Positions 1-10,397 of a DNA stretch of 21,328 nt are shown here, piece by piece. How positions within the stretch are numbered: the stretch's first letter is position 1; every line of letters begins with the position of its first letter. The translations under genes were made by a program, and so were the position numbers. Location: the NCBI GenBank assembly GCA_030248225.1, contig JASANE010020147.1, forward strand, positions 1-21,328, written 5' to 3'. The notes under the pieces are model-generated. The model saw nothing but the letters and a program-made list of their open reading frames with translations, did not search any database and was not told the origin of the DNA. Origin of the DNA: Trileptium ribeirensis (Eukaryota > Nematoda > Enoplea > Enoplida > Thoracostomopsidae).

Positions 1-745
1 TAGCTCTTGATATGACGACGCACGGAGGGCAAGGTAGGTGCTGATGTGAACATCTGCATGTCGGACATCGTGAAGCACCCAACCTGATCCGCGCCGATTC
101 GAAATTTTCTAGTTTTTTAATGAGTTCGTTGAAAATGTCTGTAATCGTTGTGTCGATAATAACCGACCAAAATTGTTCGTACTTTATTGTTGAAATGAGT
201 TGTCATCTGGGTGCCATCCAAGGTTCTGAAGCAAACACTGAACGCTGATCCACAACTTGATTCCTCGATGGTTTTCTTCATTGATGAGCTTCTCGAACAA
301 TAATTGAAGAAAATATTTGAGAAACATTGGCAGGATGTGGTCGACGACATTATTAGGTACTATGTAGAAGCCTTGCAAGTACCCGTTAAGCGCCTTCGTC
401 CACTGAGTAAGTTTCATCGTATCATTTTGATCGACCACCGTTGCTCGCTGCTCGCAGCTATCCCGTTTCATGCTGACGACGCGTCGTTGCTTGTGTTAAT
501 GGTTGATCTTGAGCATCACTTAATCTGGAAGCGCTGGGTATTTCCTGATGCGACCATGATTAGCCATGGGTTGCTGTGTTGACGGTTTCGCGCGATGTAA
601 TTTGATGGTATGTCGAAGTGAGGTTATCCCTTTGAGTGAACGTCACGCCACAATGATGAGTCGAACCATCACCTGAGTGATTGGGCTTCTTATGCCGCGC
701 CATGTGATCACGACAGTGAATTGAATTTTACATATATCACATACA
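1..745 (-). pseudogene. Decayed C2H2 zinc-finger coding remnant, runs off left edge
   Basis: Read on the minus strand, this block looks like one broken coding region whose frame changes several times. At 741-676 a C2H2 finger is visible (CDIC, then F, then DHMARH and a further His at normal spacing) with one frame change between the Cys and His halves. A second, poorer finger follows at about 670-610 (HHC then FTQRDNL). After breaks near 555 and 470 comes an open stretch at 471-184 with an amphipathic, probably helical part (FLKYFLQLLFEKLINEENHR). Another frame change near 190 leads into open sequence reaching position 1, where two frames look plausible, one of them Cys-rich (CPTCRCSHQHLPCPPC). 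The block is richer in GC than the DNA to its right. I do not recognise the family; a mobile-element gene is my guess. The finger is what I trust most. Confidence 0.5.
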
Positions 746-751
746 AATACC

Positions 752-1130
752 ATTCCTTTTAAGGAATTATTTATTATAGCTTTATTATAACTTGAAATAG
801 TACATGGAAAACAATGTTGAAAACACACAAAAATAGGAGTGGAAGCACACCAGTTATATACTCACAGCGAACCATTTAAATCTCATAATAGCATTTGTGA
901 TACCATTCTTTTTAAGACATTCTTAAAAAAGACAAACGATTTAATTAATCTCGAATAGCACTTATTGCAGTTGACCGTCATTCTCTTTAAGAGATTCTTG
1001 ATCAGGTTCTAGGGTGATGTTACATGACAGTCTTTTTCCAACAACCGTTATAATTCAATGTCTTTGTGTGTCAATCTGGTAAAACTTTTATGAAATCTAT
1101 TACAGTTAATCATTATCCCTTTTAAGGGAT
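752..1130. repeat. Four dispersed short hairpins sharing a TTTAA centre
   Basis: Four short inverted repeats recur in one orientation: 752-767 (ATTCCTT, loop TT, AAGGAAT), 905-920 (ATTCTT, loop TTT, AAGACAT with one bulge), 982-994 (TCTCTT, loop T, AAGAGA) and 1115-1130 (ATCCCTT, loop TT, AAGGGAT). Three are preceded by a shared CATT or CCATT context. The arms differ between copies, but pairing is kept because changes in one arm are matched in the other. Nothing in this stretch looks protein-coding. Confidence 0.6.
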
Positions 1131-1224
1131 TTTACAATAAAGTCTTAAAAAGGGGTAATTTTTTTGATTGTGAACACGACATAAAACCAATTTGGGTTAC
1201 ATATAGTTTGCTAGATATTGTTAT

Positions 1225-1985
1225 TAGCTATGTACTTAAAACAACAGTATATCATGTAAATTATTAGCTACATAATCACATATTATTAGCTATGTAATTA
1301 GTTTAATATTGGTAGCAAAAATGAAAAGAGTGTAATCGAAAACCTACTGATATGTATTTTTATTACTTTACGACCATTAGTAACAAGTTATTAAAAATCA
1401 TTAGCTATGAAACCATAGTTTATTAGCTATGTAAACTAGCTTGAGTTAAGTAAAACAAATGAAATCAGCGTGCTTGAAAACTTATAAATTCTAGTTTTCA
1501 TTACTTTACGACTATCAGTTATAAAGTTATTAGCTATGTAACTTAGCTTAATTTAAGCAGCACAAATGAAATCAGCGTAGTACAAAACCTATACATACTG
1601 ATTTTTGCTACCTTATGACTATTAGTTGAAAAGTTATTATAAATTACTAGCTATGTAACCGTATTTTATTAGCTATGTAACTTAGCTTTGTCTAAATAGA
1701 AAAAATGAAACCAGCGTTGTTGAAAACTTACAGTTATATACTTTTTGTTACTTTATGATTATTAGTTAAAAATTATTCTACTATATCATATAATTATTAG
1801 CTATGTAATTACAGCTTATTAACTATGTACCCTAGCTTATTTTAAGTACAATAAATGAAATCAACGCAGTTCAAAACCTATAATTATAAATTTTTGTTAC
1901 TTTATGACTGTTAGTTGAGAAGTTATTAAAGTATAACTTATATATTATTAGCTATGTATTAACTATATACTTAAAAACCCCTTTT
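1225..1985. repeat. Degenerate tandem satellite with TTATTAGCTATGTAA motif
   Basis: About five to six diverged tandem units, with TTATTAGCTATGTAA-type starts near 1283, 1419, 1527, 1666, 1817 and 1943 (spacing 108-151 bases). Each unit runs in the same order through a CTTAGCTTA-like segment, AAATGAAATCAGCGT, GAAAACCTATA, TTTTTGTTACTTTATGACT and ATTAGTT. Several unit boundaries carry a doubled TTAGCTATG separated by about 24 bases. The array is AT-rich and non-coding. Inverted 13-base matches to its key motif occur at 10501-10513. Confidence 0.75.
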
Positions 1986-2829
1986 CTACCATTATAAATC
2001 CTTGGGATTCTGCGTTACGCCGTTATTAGCTTCTTATACAACTTTTAACTAATGCTGCGAGCTAAAATTCTAAGTCATTTTATCTATGACCATTGAATTT
2101 AATAAAATCTAATCACCGCAAATACAGCTAATTATACACACTTCTGTTTGGAAGAGTTTTTGCACACAGCTTTGTTTGAAAATAATAAACATTAGAAACA
2201 AAACTCAAAGAGAGCCGCAAAATACAACATTATCCATAGGTGGAAAGAACCAGAATGATCGCAGATTTGTTGTGTTCACTATTTATATACCTTTCTCGTT
2301 ATACCCACGAGTTCTATACCCCACAAAGTACGAGGTTGCTTTATATTTTGCAATAAACTATTAATAATTAATAAGTTTAGTATTTGCGGTTCTATTCAGC
2401 ATAACTACTGGAACTTCTTGTATGGATGTGATTGCAAGCGTAGCGATACTGTTTTATAATACAGCTTATTTTAAGTTTGATTTAGGTTTCAAAGCACTAC
2501 AACGAATATGTATGTGTTTAATAATTAATTAGAAAAATATATAAGCATAGATATGGTATATATATGCGTCAAGAGAACACAGACAAGGCTTATGTCACAG
2601 CCATACCTTGAATATATATAATCAAATATGTTTATGCTACAATATCAATAGTACACGCACATAAGAAAATACGCATGTGTACACGTTTGTCTACGGCCGA
2701 AACGTGTTAAGGCCAGCCGGGCATAATTTCAACCATAATTATCACCAATCTCCACCTCCACGTATGTGGAGGGGAAAACCAACTTGACTTCAGAAACTGG
2801 GAGGCGGGAGGGGGGGTAAAACGCCCATT
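1986..2829. other. AT-rich non-coding stretch
   Basis: No convincing gene. The open frame at 2176-2364 has no recognisable motif and AT-driven composition, so I regard it as chance. The right end (from about 2690) becomes GC-richer and may belong to the CR1-like remnant that follows. It holds a perfect hairpin at 2755-2772 (CCTCCAC, loop GTAT, GTGGAGG). Confidence 0.5.
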
Positions 2830-3485
2830 TTTCATCTACTCCGGTGCAACGGTGAGATTATTCCTAATCCTTCTCATGAAGGTGTCTCCGATCTTGGGGG
2901 GTTCTACAAGAAGATTTAAAGAGTGCTCTGCACTGTTATCGTGTAGTAGCGAAGGCTCAACAGATGTTGGGAATAATAAAACGAACCTTCCGCTGCCTCA
3001 CTCAGCAAGCATTCTTGTGATTATACTACTCTTTGATAAGGTCCCATGTTGAGTACGCTACATGCGCACGGAGTCCACATTTAGCGAGAGACATTCGACT
3101 TATTGAAGGAGTTCAACGACGAGCTTCTAAGAAGCTTTGGGGATTTGAAAACTGGAATTATGAGGAACGTCTGACAGAACTTGATTTGCAGCGTCTGGAA
3201 ACCCGCAGATACACGGCTGACTTGATTACGTTATACAAAATGATTCATAATTATGTCGATTTCCCTTTCGAAGATTTGTTTCATTTCGCTGGTGATACTG
3301 ATACTCGTGGTCACTCTCTTAAACTTCGCGTTGAAAGAACTTCGTCCTTAGACTCTCGCCGCTATTCTTTTGCTGTCCGTGTAGTTGGGCCTTGGAACTC
3401 ACTGGATGAATTCGTTGTAACAGCGCTATCATTGGAGTCCTTCAAAGCTCGGCTACATGTCTCTGGGGCTCTGTCAACGCTTTAA
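2830..3485 (+). pseudogene. CR1/Jockey-like non-LTR retrotransposon: C-terminal part of reverse transcriptase
   Basis: The translation matches the segment following the RT catalytic core in CR1-type elements. Landmarks in order: a DLG at 2887-2895 in another frame, KSALHC, the R-S-H-V-E-Y block at about 3033-3050, VQRRASKKLWG, the Y-EERL-EL-LQ-LE-RR block, RGHSLKL, the WNSL motif, and SFKARL before the stop at 3483-3485. It is dead: the DLG lies in a different frame, separated at a G6 run near 2896-2901, and an in-frame TGA sits at 3018-3020. The endonuclease, RT palm with YADD-type motif and ORF1 are absent, as expected for 5'-truncated copies. The frame after 3018 is intact for 150 codons, so the insertion is not very old. 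Confidence 0.85.
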
Positions 3486-3640
3486 AGTAGCCGTTGCTGT
3501 TTGTCTTGTATTTTTGTTGCAGTACAATTATAGAAGTATCGAAACTGTCCGTGGCAATCCATGGACTCAAGGGGCGAACACCAGTAATTATCAGCACTGG
3601 TGTGGCCCCAACCAGGTGCGTTAACCAGGTGCGTTAAATA
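3486..3640 (+). repeat. 3' end of the CR1-like element with 13-bp tail duplication
   Basis: The 3' untranslated part ends in two exact tandem copies of AACCAGGTGCGTT (3610-3622 and 3623-3635), followed by AAATAAAC. CR1-group elements commonly end in short tandem repeats rather than poly(A), so this is probably the element terminus. No target-site duplication can be tested because the 5' junction is not precise. Confidence 0.55.
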
Positions 3641-4989
3641 AACTTATTTTCATTGAATATCGATCATGTTTTGCTAATTTTCGCATTGTAAAGCTTGCTT
3701 GCCGAATTTTGTAGCGTTTATAGTACAGCGATGCTGTGAAAATATGTAATGACGACAAAAACACTTTCCTGCTCCACTCTGAACTTTGTAGAATGAGAAA
3801 ATTCACGCCATGAGTGAAAACTGAAAGTTCGGAGTATGAGGCATATAATAGACGATACAGATAACCAAAACTGAGACCCCGATAGTTCTATATATTCTTC
3901 TTCGAGACTTTTTAGATTTAAAACGCTACACCAAGCTTCAGAAAACATGACCTGTCTTCATGGTTTGTCGGTAAAATATTTTGGTTACCGTTAATGTATT
4001 TTTGGTAGCGACGTGGTTTCTGCAGTCAGTTCGTAATATAATATGCAAAATATGGTAATAATTTGTAGCAGCAGTAAAACAAATTAAAAAATGCTGGTTA
4101 ATAGTATAAGTGCATAAAGTTTGCGCCTGACTGACACGTTGAATAGGTACGCTACATTGTTTTTACCGCAGACTTCAAGATTTTATCATTGCAACGAGAA
4201 ATTTATTACAATATGTAAATTAGATTTATCTCCATTTCCTGACACAACCTGCTAAACTCTTTTAGAAGTTTACATTCTTGAATGAAAACCTGTGTTTTTT
4301 ACGCCATCATTGCGCCCAGCATAAGTTTACATTTACATTACGGTGACCAAATATTAGGAACATATGTACTGATTGACGCTTTACAAATATATGTATTAAC
4401 GCAGAAAACCTGGATTTTGCCGCTGATTTCATTATACATGCTCTACGCCCGCAGTCCTAAGGTGGGATAGTGTGTGTTCCGGTACGGCTTACGCTCTCCC
4501 CGGGGGATCTTCCGGTCGGTGGGAGGGGGAATAAATTTTCGAAATTCTTTGTGGCTCAAAATTTTTCTTAATTATTAGCCGGTATTCCCGATTTTCACCA
4601 TTTTCATCAGATTTTTGCTGATTTTCCACCAATTTCTGGCTATTTTTTCCAATTTTTGCCTGTCTACCCCTTATTTTTACGTATTGTTGCCGAAAAATGC
4701 TTGGGAGATTGGATGTACGAAATCGGAGGAAATCAGACTAACTCTCGGGAAGAACTGGAGGGTCTCCGGGAAAAGGTGGTCCGACCCTGAGTTGGATAAT
4801 CCCCATCTCCCCATTATGAGCCTGTATGAGTAAACGGTGACGAAACACGGCTATTACAAATGCAGTATTGGCTATAAAATTTCGCTTTGACATTATGAAC
4901 CTACCTTGTATTGCCAGGAAGTGAATGAACCGGCGCATGTAAACCTGAAGGGCAACAGGTTAATCGTTAAAACAGTTTAGAGAGGGGGA
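3641..4989. other. Non-coding stretch; pyrimidine-rich segment 4560-4690
   Basis: I see no gene. At 4525-4539 the 15-mer GGGGGAATAAATTTT is identical to 6495-6509 inside the MITE, suggesting related inserted DNA. From about 4560 to 4690 the plus strand is a TTTTC/CCA-rich low-complexity run with loosely periodic phrases. The open frames at 4282-4470 and 4615-4833 have no domain signature. Confidence 0.45.
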
Positions 4990-5010
4990 TTCGGGGGCAT
5001 CAGCCCCGGA

Positions 5011-5077
5011 ATTAGGCTTAGGCTCAGTGTATGTCTCATATAAAGACCTAAGTTTACGCTAAGGCTTAGGCTTAGTA
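5011..5077. repeat. Short TTAGGC-like direct repeats
   Basis: GGCTTAGGCT-type sequence occurs at about 5013-5023 and again at 5070-5077, each containing about two TTAGGC units. A single related word in inverse orientation (AAGCCTAGG) lies near 5219-5227. TTAGGC is the nematode telomere unit, but two units at a time are too few to call telomeric. Confidence 0.35.
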
Positions 5078-5747
5078 TATTGAGAACGGCATGGCATGCA
5101 TTACACTTTGTCACCTCAGGTTTGTCTTGGCCAATGAGCCCACGCCACCTTTTCGTCCGGAAACAATTTTGTAAAAAAATCCAGCACTTTAATACGATAC
5201 GTCCGTGGGCGGCAGTTTAAGCCTAGGTTTAGTATAATACAAGAAACTTTAGGATACCATGCATTTGACTTCTGCAACCAAAAAGTTACTCAGTGCCAAA
5301 TATGGAAAGAAAAAGCTCTGACGAAAAAAAGCACGCCAAATTATTAAGAAGAGCATGACACTCTTCTTTACAAATACCTGTTCTTTGCTCGGATGGGATA
5401 TAGTACTATGTATAACATGATGCAGATGGGTAAAGATTACATGTTGAAAGAATAATAAACTCTGGGATTATCTACAGAATTGTACTACATTTGGTTTCTG
5501 AAAACATTTATGTATTAAATACTTTCTAATAAAATAACGTAGCTATGGCAAAATTTTTGAACGATTTTGATTTTCAAAATTTTGATTTGGACTGGGCATC
5601 TACTAGGCTACAAGGGGGTTTCCGGTCCAAACCCTACCCAAAACCCCAAAATTTCTTAAAAAACCCGGGGTTGGTCACCAAATCCTCTATTATAATGCTC
5701 CTTTGGTTTTCTTTTCTTTATGTTTCGTTGTTTCGTTCCTTTTGTTT
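5078..5747. other. Non-coding stretch
   Basis: No gene found. The open frame 5545-5754 begins with a low-complexity N-F-D run and continues through CCCAAAACC-type sequence without recognisable protein features, so I do not call it. Confidence 0.4.
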
Positions 5748-5782
5748 CAATTAATGCTAATTTGCATAATTAGCATTAATTG
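5748..5782. repeat. Perfect 15-bp-arm hairpin
   Basis: CAATTAATGCTAATT (5748-5762) and its exact reverse complement (5768-5782) flank the loop TGCAT. Chance formation of a gapless 15-base arm with a 5-base loop is unlikely even in AT-rich DNA. The surrounding sequence has no coding signal, and whether the hairpin is transcribed is unknown. Confidence 0.8.
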
Positions 5783-6425
5783 CTTAGTTTAGCTAACCTA
5801 TTGTTAGCTTGTTTTTGTTTAACAGTTTCAGTGTTGGTCTGGATGTTCAATAGTTCGGCAGCTCTTGATACGAGTTTCTGTTTAACAACATAGTTTTGTT
5901 TAACGAAAGACTACTATCGATTTTATTATTATTGGCGGCTTCTCCGGATTACCTCCACACATCAGAGCGATATGTGTTATTTAACCTTATTGTTTTTAAT
6001 TGGTTTTTAATTTTTATTTGGCTACCTAGCTAGCGGAATTTAAGCTAGTTATAGCGACACGTTACAGCCTAACGATTTTGCGTTATGGTTTCTTGCTCCG
6101 ATGTTACTGAATTAAGTGAATACGGTTTTTTTAGTTTCGACATCTAGAGTTTTTAGTCTAAAGAATTATACGTTGCTTCGCGGTTGGCATGAAATACGAC
6201 CTGGTTTTGGATTTTGATTAAAGAATTAACGTCGAGTAGCACCGAAATTCACAAATAAGTAGTTTACAATTTAATCAATTTAAATTGTAATAATATTCAT
6301 TCCTTTACAAAAAATTGGCATAGTTGAGCACAAGCGTTAATTAAAAATATAACGGTTCTCACATAGAGTTCCAAAGTGCACAACCCGTAGATTGAGAAAA
6401 CCTAGTGGGGTTCGTTGGTAAGGAA
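5783..6425. other. Non-coding stretch with an 11-bp-arm hairpin at 6264-6290
   Basis: No gene seen. GTTTAAC-type words recur near 5816, 5879 and 5898. A perfect hairpin lies at 6264-6274/6280-6290 (TTACAATTTAA, loop TCAAT). The run ends at the target-site duplication of the MITE. Confidence 0.5.
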
Positions 6426-6805
6426 GTACGTCTGGCCTGTCCACAGCCCTCCGAAAAGTGGGAGGATGTTCATTCTCGGGGGAAATTTCAAAGTGGGGGA
6501 ATAAATTTTGCTTAAAAATACAAAATATTTCTATATTTTCATGCATTTTTACTACTGTGAATGTACTTTCAAGCTAAAAAACAATATTTTAGCATTATAA
6601 ATAGTGGTAATTAATGTTTAAAAAACAATTTGCAAACAAAGAACATAAATTTTCAGACATAAGACATTTTTGGAATTAGTTGAACATGGGGGGTTTCGCC
6701 CGAGTGGGGGGACGGACATGGGGGAAAATCTGACGAACATGGGGGATTTGGAAAGTGGGGGGTCCCCAGCACCCCTCCCCCCCACTGTGGACAGGCCAGG
6801 TACGT
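6426..6805. mobile_element. 368-bp MITE with 15-bp TIRs and 6-bp TSD
   Basis: CTGGCCTGTCCACAG (6432-6446) and its exact reverse complement (6785-6799) form terminal inverted repeats. They are flanked directly by GTACGT at 6426-6431 and 6800-6805, the expected target-site duplication. The 368-bp body has no open frame of note. It is G-rich on the plus strand, with three direct copies of a GRACATGGGGG phrase (about 6682, 6714, 6735) and several AAAGTGGG words. The short body and exact termini fit a non-autonomous DNA transposon that moved recently. The superfamily is uncertain because several superfamilies could give a 6-bp duplication. Confidence 0.85.
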
Positions 6806-6901
6806 GACCATACCCGGGGTAAGTTCGGGAATTGGGTGACCAAAGTAATTAATTGGGAACTAGACAGTAGTTGCCGCTACTAACTAGTTATAGCGGGCTC
6901 G

Positions 6902-7190
6902 TCAGCCGTCCGCAGACGAGAACATTAATATAACTGGCACGTAACTAGCGTAATTCTAAGATTTTAGGCTAAGATATTTAAATAAACGTGCGGGGTCAGC
7001 CATCCGGAAGCCTACATACTAATTCACAAGAGTTAGAGTAGCAATATCCAACTTCATGCCGTCCGAATACTGTTGGCTTTAAAAAAAGTTATTTGTGTAA
7101 ATCTAAGGACGAGGTTAAGATAATTAAATAAACGTACTAAGCTAGCCGTCCGGAAGTGTACGTACAAACTTCACAAGAGGACAACCCGTA
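6902..7190. repeat. Two-part tandem repeat (A-B-A-B) with GCCGTCCG boundaries
   Basis: GCCGTCCG or GCCATCCG marks four segment starts near 6905, 6989, 7057 and 7145 (spacing 84, 68 and 88). Segments one and three both end in a TCTAAG...GGYTAAGATA-TTAAATAAACGT run. Segments two and four both continue GGAAG...TTCACAAGAG. The higher-order period is therefore about 155 bases, with two diverged copies. The array is non-coding and resembles satellite or subtelomeric-type DNA, though with only two periods it is a local duplication at minimum. Confidence 0.65.
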
Positions 7191-9115
7191 TTCACGCGCT
7201 AACCTAAACCATAAAATAGACATACAAGTATTTAAAATAATAGTTCGCTCAAACACCTGAGTAAGCAAGGCTTGGTCAGTAAAAGTAGAGAGCAGCATGA
7301 AAGAGTGAGTGGCTAAAATATTGGAGAGAGCTCGAGATATATAAGCGGTCCTAATAACAGTGCTCGTTACAACTAAAATCAATTCGATACCTAAAACCAT
7401 TACCTTGTATATGTGTTACTAACTTTGGAATAAACGTTCTAACACTGGCTTTATTGGTTTATTATCTTAATTGCATTCAGAGCAAATCGAATTAGACACG
7501 CCGCAACGCTAGTCGAACTGAGTCATATAAAGTACACACGCCGCAAGAAAGGATACGGCCACAAGTTTCCGCTGGCATACTACTGGCCACACTTCGAACG
7601 TCACATCTTTTGCTGACGAATCCTGTCCCATTTTAATATCCGTTAGCCGTCATAATAAAAATAGGCTCCAACCACTACCCCTTTGGACGTAACAAAATAT
7701 AACATTTTGGTTAAAGTTTCGGTAATTTGTTTGGATTGTACATACAGGGGATTCCTAAGCTAAGCTGTCGGAGCTGGATTTCTTTATTTGGCTGTGTAAC
7801 TCCGTGCTTACGCGGCGCTCCGACCCCCAGTGCTTACTATAACACATAATGTTTATAACTTATTTACAGTATAGGCCACCAAATACCTCTTCTGTTGCAG
7901 ACCGGGGTGCGCGAGATCGTGGTCTAGCGAACTAGTAAAGTGGTGAAAATGCAGAGGCTTTTCCAATTTCCGGTATGTAACCTTACAAATGTAGTAGCTC
8001 GGAGATTTATCACGCTCTTTCGGATTGAAGTCAATAACAGCCGGCTTATCACGAATGTTTATTAATTAAATTACCGGAGTACCAACCTTGTATCTGTTCC
8101 AGAATTGTGTAGCCGATAATACTTCCACGCAAAAACGCTCTACAGTCCAACAGGCAAATATAGCGCTTGCCTAATCCACCACACTACCAGTATTTTAACT
8201 TCAAATTATCTTTCAGAACACTTCACGATTTTCATCCGTTAACACAATATTCACGGCCCTTCATTATTACACAATAATTCAACATCGAGTAATTACAAAA
8301 TATAAACAGTCCGAATCCGATTGCGCGAGTCAAACACCATAGATCCACGAGTTTTGTCACTGCATGGGGCGATCTCCTTCAACTACAAGGCGTGACTATC
8401 CTCGATTGATTCTACGTACTCCAATACGACAGTCTAAGATGCGAACGGGAGCTAGCGCCAATTCACTTAGTTCTCATTAGCAGCTATTTTGCGCTTCGGC
8501 ATGCCGCGCCCAACATTCGAAAATATAAATAAACGTGATCCATCCTGTAAATATTTACCATCCATGTCAACGCAAATTGATAACAGTTTTGGGCAAACAC
8601 CGTCAGTATGAACTAGGCTGATGAAGGTTTTGAATGAAACGCATTTTATTTATATTAAATCCGATAAAACATCGCGTAAAGGAATACCGAATAATAAAAT
8701 CCAACTCCTACACACATATCTCACCAAAGAGCGCACCGAGGTTTCAAAACCAAAATAAATAAGAAAACAATAATTCGTGTATTGTAGTCGCGAGTAGAAT
8801 AAGCATTGCCAAATACTATAGCTACGACATCCTCTAATTACAGTGTGAAACTAATTTTCTTCCTAATTAACCATCACAATCAAGAGCCAAACACGAAAAA
8901 CAACATGTCGTCCACCAGAGCATAAAATGGTATAACTCTAATTACACGTCTTCCAAGACTAGCTAGCTCGCCACACACCCTATTTCTAAAATTCATAATA
9001 ATAATCATATATCCTCAATGTAATAATCTAACAATATTTTAAGACAAGTAACAATTTGCCAATATAAAATACGCCCAACTGGCGAAACAAACAATACTCC
9101 ATGCCATATTGAAAT
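7191..9115. other. Long AT-rich non-coding stretch
   Basis: No gene, RNA gene or element recognised in about 1.9 kb. The only repeat noted is the 11-mer ACACGCCGCAA at 7496 and 7536, 40 bases apart. The open frame on the minus strand at 7137-7400 has no motif or compositional support. From about 7440 on, stops are dense in all frames. Confidence 0.5.
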
Positions 9116-9129
9116 AGCAAGCGCTTGCT
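9116..9129. repeat. 14-bp perfect palindrome AGCAAGCGCTTGCT
   Basis: A GC-rich, loopless palindrome in very AT-rich DNA, 26 bases outside the left arm of the foldback element. It could be a binding site or insertion hotspot; its function is unknown. Confidence 0.6.
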
Positions 9130-9146
9130 GCGATAATAATATATAC

Positions 9147-9886
9147 ATTATATATATTTATTATAAAATTTAAAAAGGATTTTAAAGAAAATTTGAAATA
9201 AGAAAAGGGGTGGAAAGTTGGGGTGTGGTTTGAGAAAATGAAAGAGAGGGGAATTGTGAAATTTTAATATGGGGAAGGGAGTAGGTAGGGGAGTTTGTAT
9301 TTTAATTTTGAGGAGTGGGGGTTAAGATTTGATAAAATGGAAGATGTTTGAAAAATATGAGAAAGTTGGAGAAAAATGGGAATTTTGGAAAGTAGTAATT
9401 TATAAAAATAAAGACGTGGGAAAGGGGTGGAGTAGATATATAAATAGGGGTGGTAAGGGAAAAAGGATATTAAAATTTGGGGTGGATTGGTAGGGTTTTG
9501 AGTAAATGGGGGATATTTGAAAAATGGAGAAAAAGGGAAGAAAAAGGATATTTTTGGAAAGGGTAAATTTATAGGAAATAAGAAGAAAGGGAAGGAGTAG
9601 TTTTAATATGTGGATGGGGGTAGTAATGTGAAAAAGATATGAAAATTTTAGGGAGATTGGTGGAGGTTTGGGTGAGAGGGAGGGGTTTGGATTTTGGTAG
9701 AAAAATGGGAAAAAGGAGAAAAATAGATTTTGGGTAGAATTTTGGTTTTAGAAGGAGAGGGTGGGTGAATATGGGATATGGGTTGGGAAAGGTAATATTT
9801 AAAAGAAATAGGTTTTAGGAGTTTTTAAGTATAAAATTTGGGGTTTTGGGAAATTTATGGGTATGGGTGAATTTTAATAATTTTAT
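9147..9886 (+). repeat. Cytosine-depleted G-rich tandem array (left arm)
   Basis: Across 740 bases the plus strand contains one C (9415, in an ACGT context), while G is abundant with many runs of three to five. Units of about 170 bases can be traced: GGAAAG-RTAATTTATA...GGAGTAG at about 9387 and 9555, and a TTTGAAAAATRxGAGAAA-like phrase near 9347 and 9517. The last two unit-to-unit spacings of the GATATxAAAATTT word (near 9466, 9636, 9831) are 170 and 195. There is no coding potential. The G-runs could form quadruplexes or R-loops if transcribed to the right. Confidence 0.85.
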
Positions 9887-10262
9887 CAGTTTTATTATAT
9901 TCTATATATTTATAGATAAATACATAGCTAGTTTATAACATATATAATATATACAGGTGTATACACAAGTTTACGTACTCATTACGCTCACATGCCATGC
10001 CGAGGGCGACAGGGAATACCAGGGCGGCGTGGGGGCGGCCTTTATGAAAAAGAAAAAGAAAAATTTTGTGGTGAAAAAGGCACCAGCCCCAACATAAGCA
10101 GTCTGTTAAGGCCCCCAAAACAAATTTTATTTTTTAGTTAAGCTTTAGTTCTTAGACATAGACACCTAGCTAGTACGACGTACCTCCAGTTTGTATTTTT
10201 GTTTTTAGCTCATCTAACTTATTTCTGTTGGGTTGTCGTGCTGCGTGGTGACTCTTTATGCA

Positions 10263-10397
10263 ATGGATACAGATGCTATTGATGCTCTAGTTCGTCACAT
10301 TAAGACGGAGTTCATTACCTAGAAGCAGAGCTCAGCGTGCTCTTATCGAAGCAACCTAACGACGAAGAAGAAGAAATATTTATTAGCAAAACATAGC
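10263..10397 (+). pseudogene. Small acidic protein remnant with one frame change
   Basis: An ATG at 10263 starts MDTDAIDALVRHIKTEFIT, ending at a TAG (10320-10322). The overlapping frame beginning at 10319 continues in the same style (LEAELSVLLSKQ, then an acidic PNDEEEEIF run) to a TAG at about 10395. A single-base change would link the two, so this looks like the start of a decayed element protein, with an amphipathic helix and an acidic patch. It lies in the core of the foldback element. I cannot assign a family; a gag or ORF1 start is possible. Confidence 0.35.

Noticed and set aside
304..582. 92-codon plus-strand open frame
   Set aside because: It lies opposite the better-supported minus-strand remnant, which has a recognisable zinc finger and helical segment; the plus frame has no motif.
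5011..5077. Interstitial telomere (TTAGGC)
   Set aside because: Only about two units per site; too few to separate from chance or to indicate a nematode host.
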